The position numbers and the translations under genes were made by a program. Positions 9,632 to 13,587 of a stretch of DNA of 13,587 nucleotides are shown here, piece by piece (within the stretch, counting starts at the first letter, position 1; each line of letters starts with the position of its first letter). This DNA comes from Xylaria sp. FL1777 (taxonomy: Eukaryota > Ascomycota > Sordariomycetes > Xylariales > Xylariaceae), in contig MU401013.1 in NCBI GenBank assembly GCA_022578965.1, positions 1 through 13,587 on the forward strand. Reading direction: 5' to 3'. The notes beneath the pieces were generated by a model. That model searched no databases. It had not been told where the DNA came from and saw only the letters and a list, made by a program, of their open reading frames with translations.

Positions 9632-9921
9632 TTTATATAAGCTAGTATTAAAAAACAAATATTTTTATTTTTATATAACAAAAATAGTTTTTTTGTTTTA
9701 TTATATAATAACGTTTTTTATATTATTAAAGTATGCTTTTAAGCAGTTAATATTTTTTAATAAAAATAAAAAAAAAGTAAAAATATTTAAAATATAATAT
9801 ATAATTATATTAAAAACATTTTTTATTTATATAGTGCTTATAATACTTATAGTATTATTTCTGTTAAAATAAATATAAGCGTTACTTAAAGTTTAATTAA
9901 CTTTTATATAAAAATATATTT

Positions 9922-9926
9922 AAAGG
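9922..9926. other. Empty target site of the LTR retrotransposon, in E2
   Basis: AAAGG here corresponds to AAAAG at 3312-3316 and 12626-12630 in E1, one transition apart. The flanks on both sides continue to match E1, which confirms both the 5-bp duplication and the ends of the LTR element at single-base precision. Confidence 0.88.
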
Positions 9927-10373
9927 TATATTTTTAATTAGGCTTTTTTTACTATTAAATAGTTAAAAGCACTAGTATTTTAAAGTTTACTTTAAAAGTT
10001 TATATAATAATAATTGCTTAATATAAACTAATTATATAGCACTATTATTTTATAATTTTAAATATTTTTTCTTGTTATATAATAAAAAAATATACTATTT
10101 ATTAAATATTAAATAGTTTAATTACTAAATTTTTTATTAATATTTTTAGCATTATTATTTAACTTTAAATAATTTTTATATTTTGCTATATATAAAAAGA
10201 ATTTTTTTAAAGTAAGTTTTTAGTTATAAATTATTTTATATAAATTAAAAAACACGTTTTTTATATAAGCTTTTTTTTAAAAAATATAGCATATTAATTA
10301 GCAGCTTTTTTTTTAATAAACAAAGCATTTTTTGTTTATATAAAAGTTTTAGTTCTTTTAGTTATAGCTTTAA

Positions 10374-10390
10374 AAATAGCTTAGCTATTT
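10374..10390. repeat. 17-bp inverted repeat conserved between E copies
   Basis: AAATAGCT and AGCTATTT flank a single T. The same 17 bases occur unchanged in E1 at 13077-13093, while surrounding positions differ by transitions. All four G/C bases lie in GpC, the context that is spared throughout the window, so conservation may reflect mutation bias and not function. Confidence 0.65.
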
Positions 10391-10761
10391 AGTTAATTAA
10401 CTTAATAACTTTAATATAAATTTAAGTTATTAGTTTTTTATATAATTATAGTTATATTTTTAGTTTATAAAATATAACTTATTATTTTTTTATATAAAAG
10501 TTTTTGCTATACTATTTAATGCTATACGTAAATATGCTTATAAGTTAGCAAAAAATTCTTTATATATAAGTTTTTAAAAAATTAACGCTATAGCTAACTT
10601 TAATACATTTTAATATGTTTATATAACGTTTATACTTAGTTAAATTTTGCTTTAATAGCTAGCACTAAACGTTTATTATGCTTTTTTAAGCTTATTAAGC
10701 ATTAATTTAAATATTTTATATAAAGCTAAGTTTAAGTTCTTTTTTTTTATTTATATAAAAA

Positions 10762-10799
10762 AAACTATAGTTTAGTTAGCTTAATATTAGCTATAGTTT
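10762..10799. repeat. Inverted repeat in E2, decayed in E1
   Basis: AAACTATAG (10762-10770) pairs with CTATAGTTT (10791-10799) around a 20-base loop. In E1 the left arm has G changed to A (near 13464-13472), breaking one pair. It is recorded as a possible structural feature of element E. Confidence 0.55.
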
Positions 10800-10886
10800 A
10801 TATTAGTATTAAAATAAGTATTTATTATATAATATATTTTACTTTAAGTTTTATTTAAACTAATATAATTAATAAAAAAGTTCTTT

Positions 10887-12338
10887 ATATAACTTTTTAA
10901 AATATATAAAAATATAACATAATATTAATTTTTTATAATTTTAATATATTAGCAAGCAGTAATAAATAAATAAGCTTTATTATATAATAAGTTATATAGC
11001 TTGCTTATATAGTTTTAGCTTAAGTTTTAGCTTTTTTAAAAAGCAATATATTTATTAAAAAGTATAAATCTGTTTTATATAAACTTTATTAAAAATAAAT
11101 TAAAAAACATACTTTTAATAGCTAGATTTAATATTATATAAACATATATTTTTTGCTTTAATATTTATAATAAATAATGCTAAACAAAATATTTATATAT
11201 TAGTTAAACAATTAGTTTATAGCTTGCTTTTGTTATATAAAGATTAAATAGCTTAAAGAAATTCTAGTATTTAATATTTAGCTAAATTAATTATAGTTAA
11301 TATTTATATTATTACGTTTAAAATTATACGTTAAAACTTAAGTCTTTAAAAAGTAGTTTAGTATATAAATAGTTTAAAAAGTTCTAACTATTATATAAAA
11401 AAGTATTTAATTATTAATTTAATATTAAAAATATTGCTAATAGTTAAATAATTATTATATAACAAATATTTAATAGTTTTTTTAATTCTTTAATTATAAA
11501 GTTTTTATAGGTTATTTTTATAAGCTTTTAAATTATAGTTATTTTTAATGTTAAATAAATTTTTTTTAACTTAAAGTTTTTAAGCAAAACGCTTTATATG
11601 CTTTAATAAATTTCTTAAAAATAATCTTTCGTTTATTTTTTAAAAGTCTTAGCAAACTTTTCTTATAAATAGTTTAATAGTTTATAAAAATATAAATAAT
11701 TAACATAATAAAATACTAACTTAATATTTAGCTTAATTTTAGTTATATAGCTAAAATTAATTTTTTAGCTTTATATTTTAAAATTAATTTAAGTATTTAT
11801 TTATTATACACTTATTAAAACATTTTTAGCTAAATTTTTATATAAAAGTAATTAGCTTTAATTTTAAAAGCGTTATAAACGGTTATTTATTTTTTTAAAA
11901 CATAGTAAATTTAGCTAAATTATATAATATATTTAATTTTATATTTAAGTTATATAAGTTGCTATATTACTTTTATATAGCAGTATAATTAATATATTGC
12001 TTAGTGTTTATATAACAATATAATTAAAAAAGTAGCAAAGTTGCTTGCTATTTTTTCTATTTTATTTTTAATACTAACAAATAGATTAAAAGTTTAATTT
12101 TTATACATAAATAAATTAAATTTTCTTTTTTTTTCTTTATATATGCTTACTTTAGCTAATTAAAAAAAATAAACTAAACAATATATTTGTACGTTAAAGA
12201 AAAAACAAGCATAATATAAAAAACAAATCTTTTTTTAACATGTTAAAATAAAAATATATTATATAACTTTATTATTACTTTAGCTAATTTATAGTTTATT
12301 TTAAATAAGTTAAAAATACAAATATAACTACTAATTAA
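10887..12338. other. Rest of E2 plus residual right internal region of LTR element
   Basis: No gene is readable here. The right end of E2 must lie inside this stretch, because the matching part of E1 is outside the window and the right LTR starts at 12339. From about 12030 the plus strand becomes richer in A and loses the T-run style of E, so I tentatively place the E2 end near 12000-12030 and regard the last 300 bp as retrotransposon sequence. TTAGTGTTT occurs both at the E2 start (4809-4817) and near 12003-12011, a possible but weak target duplication. No polypurine tract abuts the LTR at 12339. A small hairpin, GCTATAT...ATATAGC, occurs near 11962-11982. Confidence 0.5.
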
Positions 12339-12625
12339 TATTAAATAAGCTTTATATAATTATACGTTTAACATATATATGCTAAAACAAAGTATAATAA
12401 TCTTTATATTATAAGCTATTTATATTTTATATGTTTAAAAGAAAAAAAGGTTCGTATAAAGCAAAGGTTTTTCTTTATATGTAAAAACTTTGTTAGCGTA
12501 CAAACTAAGCTAACACTAAGATTACCTTAGTTTATGTAATAGCCCTTGCACAAAGTAATCTTTGTGTAAAACTTATTATACGTACTATATATAAAAGTTA
12601 TAACTAATAACTAGTTATTTTAACA
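12339..12625. repeat. Right LTR (287 bp)
   Basis: It is the same length as the left LTR with no gap and 29 transitions. In C-strand terms I count 11 CpA, 11 CpT, 5 CpG and 2 CpC contexts among the differing sites. It begins TATTA (from TGTTA) and ends TAACA. Its stem-loops are at 12450-12505 and 12513-12567, and the 14-bp palindrome is at 12606-12619. Confidence 0.93.
12513..12567. repeat. Nested stem-loop in right LTR
   Basis: The outer arms ACACTAAGATTAC and GTAATCTTTGTGT pair at 12 of 13 positions. The inner arms (12531-12539 and 12546-12554) now hold one A-C mismatch and one wobble, whereas the inner arms in the left LTR are perfect. The two copies complement each other in showing the original structure. 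Confidence 0.7.
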
Positions 12626-12630
12626 AAAAG
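12626..12630. repeat. Target-site duplication AAAAG, right of LTR retrotransposon
   Basis: This directly follows TAACA of the right LTR and equals 3312-3316. It marks the return to element E1. Confidence 0.9.
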
Positions 12631-13587
12631 TATATTTTTCATTAAGCTTTTTTTATTATTAAATAATAAAAAGCGCTAATATTTTAAAGTTTATTTTAAT
12701 AATTTATATAATAATAATTATTTAATATAAACTAATTATATAGCACTATTATTTTATAATTTTAAATATTTTTTTTATTATATAATAAATAAATATATTA
12801 TTTATTAAATATTAAGTAATTTAATTATTAAATTCTTTATTAAAATTTTTAGTACTATTATTTAACTTTAAATATTTTTTGCATTTTATTATATATAAAG
12901 AAAATCTTTTTAAAATAAGTTTTTAGTTATAAATCATTTTATGTAAATTAAAAAATACATTTTTTATATAAACTTTTTTTTAAAAAGTATAGCATATTAA
13001 CTAGTAGTTTTTTTTTTAGCAAATAAAGCATTTTTTATTTATATAAAAGTTTTAGTTTTTTTAGTTATAACTTTAAAAATAGCTTAGCTATTTAATTAAT
13101 TAACTTAATAATTTTAATATAAATTTAAGTTATTAGTTTTTTATATAGCTATAATTATATTTTTAGTTTATAAAATATAACTTATTATTTTTTTATATAA
13201 AAGTTTTTATTATATTATTTAATATTATATGTAAATATGCTTATAAATTAGCAAAAAATCTTTTATATATAAATTTTTAAAAGATTAATGCTATAATTAA
13301 CTTTAATATGCTTTAATATATTTATATAACGTTTATACTTAATTAAACTTTATTTTAATAGTTAATATTAAATGTTTATTATACTTTTTTAAATTTATTA
13401 AGCATTAATTTAAATATTTTATATAAAGTTAAGTTTAAGTTTTTTTTTTTATTTATATAAAAAAAACTATAATTTAATTAACGTAATATTAACTATAGTT
13501 TATATTAGTATTAAAATAAATATTTATTATATAATATATTTTATTTTAAGTTTTATTTAAACTAATATAATTAATAAAAAAGTTTTT
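12631..13587. mobile_element. Element E, copy 1 (E1), right part, truncated by window edge
   Basis: This continues E1 after the retrotransposon and is collinear with E2 at 9927-10886, with mostly transition differences. It has no readable frame. It includes the 17-bp inverted repeat at 13077-13093. The element runs past the right edge, so its right end and target duplication are not in the window. Confidence 0.85.

Larger units (their letters stand above)
9632..10886. mobile_element. Element E, copy 2 (E2), right part, verified portion
   Basis: Bases 9632-9926 match E1 at 3034-3316, and 9927-10886 match E1 at 12631-13587. E2 is thus continuous across the point where E1 is broken by the LTR retrotransposon. 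At that point E2 reads TATATTTAAAGGTATATTTTT, the empty form of the AAAAG target. Beyond 10886 the comparison ends only because E1 leaves the window, so E2 certainly may extend further. A 17-bp inverted repeat (AAATAGCT-t-AGCTATTT, 10374-10390) is conserved in E1 (13077-13093). Confidence 0.85.
3317..12625. mobile_element. LTR retrotransposon, mutated and internally invaded
   Basis: Two 287-bp direct repeats bound this 9.3-kb unit. It begins TGTTA and ends TAACA, the usual TG...CA form, and is flanked by AAAAG duplications. The internal region is mostly a later insertion (E2 carrying F), leaving about 1.2 kb of original internal sequence on the left and at most about 1.45 kb on the right. That is too short for a full gag-pol, so the element was either non-autonomous or had suffered deletion. 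No gag, protease, RT or integrase motif survives, so superfamily is undetermined. Orientation is uncertain: no purine run abuts the right LTR, while a C+T9 tract (3611-3620) sits 7 bp inside the left LTR. That would suit a minus-strand element with a displaced polypurine tract, but this is weak. Confidence 0.9.

Noticed and set aside
4809..12011. TTAGTGTTT at both ends of E2 as its target duplication
   Set aside because: The left TTTTA(A/G)TGTTT sequence is shared with E1, so it is probably part of element E; a 9-bp match is easily found by chance in such AT-rich DNA.
1..13587. Protein-coding genes on either strand
   Set aside because: TAA and TAG are frequent in all six frames, and no conserved motif or codon pattern could be followed; any short open frame is chance in sequence this AT-rich.
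1..13587. Mitochondrial, apicoplast or other organelle DNA suggested by very high AT
   Set aside because: No rRNA, tRNA or organelle gene is seen, and the content is nested repeats with transition-only divergence and target duplications, which fits nuclear transposon graveyard sequence.
1..13587. CRISPR array or other spaced short repeats
   Set aside because: There is no regular repeat-spacer pattern; recurring words such as TTTATATAA and AGCTTT are scattered products of the base composition.

Overview
This window is a gene-free, extremely AT-rich stretch (62 G+C in 360 bases, 17%, in a hand-counted sample at 6901-7260) made almost entirely of dead transposable elements inserted into one another. 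The repeat copies differ from each other almost only by C/T and G/A transitions. This points to a genome with a cytosine-deaminating repeat defence, most plausibly RIP (repeat-induced point mutation) in an AT-rich isochore of a filamentous ascomycete fungus. The organism cannot be fixed from this sequence. No intact coding region, tRNA or rRNA is supportable, because TAA and TAG stops occur in all frames throughout.

The layout is a nest of transposons. (1) A perfect TTA microsatellite runs off the left edge (1-95). (2) Element 'E', copy 1 (E1), starts near 222 and continues past the right edge, but is split between 3316 and 12626. (3) The split is an LTR retrotransposon at 3317-12625. It has two 287-bp LTRs (3317-3603 and 12339-12625), TGTTA...TAACA ends, and a 5-bp target duplication AAAAG on its outer flanks (3312-3316 and 12626-12630). 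(4) Inside that retrotransposon lies a second copy of E (E2), from about 4807 to a point between 10886 and about 12338. (5) E2 is itself interrupted by a 1.9-kb unclassified insert 'F' (7697-9620), flanked by an 11-bp direct repeat (7686-7696 and 9621-9631).

The order of events can be read directly: E1, then the LTR retrotransposon into E1, then E2 into the retrotransposon, then F into E2. Each of two insertions has its empty site elsewhere in the window. E2 carries the uninterrupted form of the LTR-element target (near 9922), and E1 carries the uninterrupted form of the F target (near 3023-3033). Mutation has since erased coding capacity in all layers. It left an odd base pattern in which most surviving G and C occur as GpC dinucleotides. 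The names E and F are local labels; neither family could be recognised.
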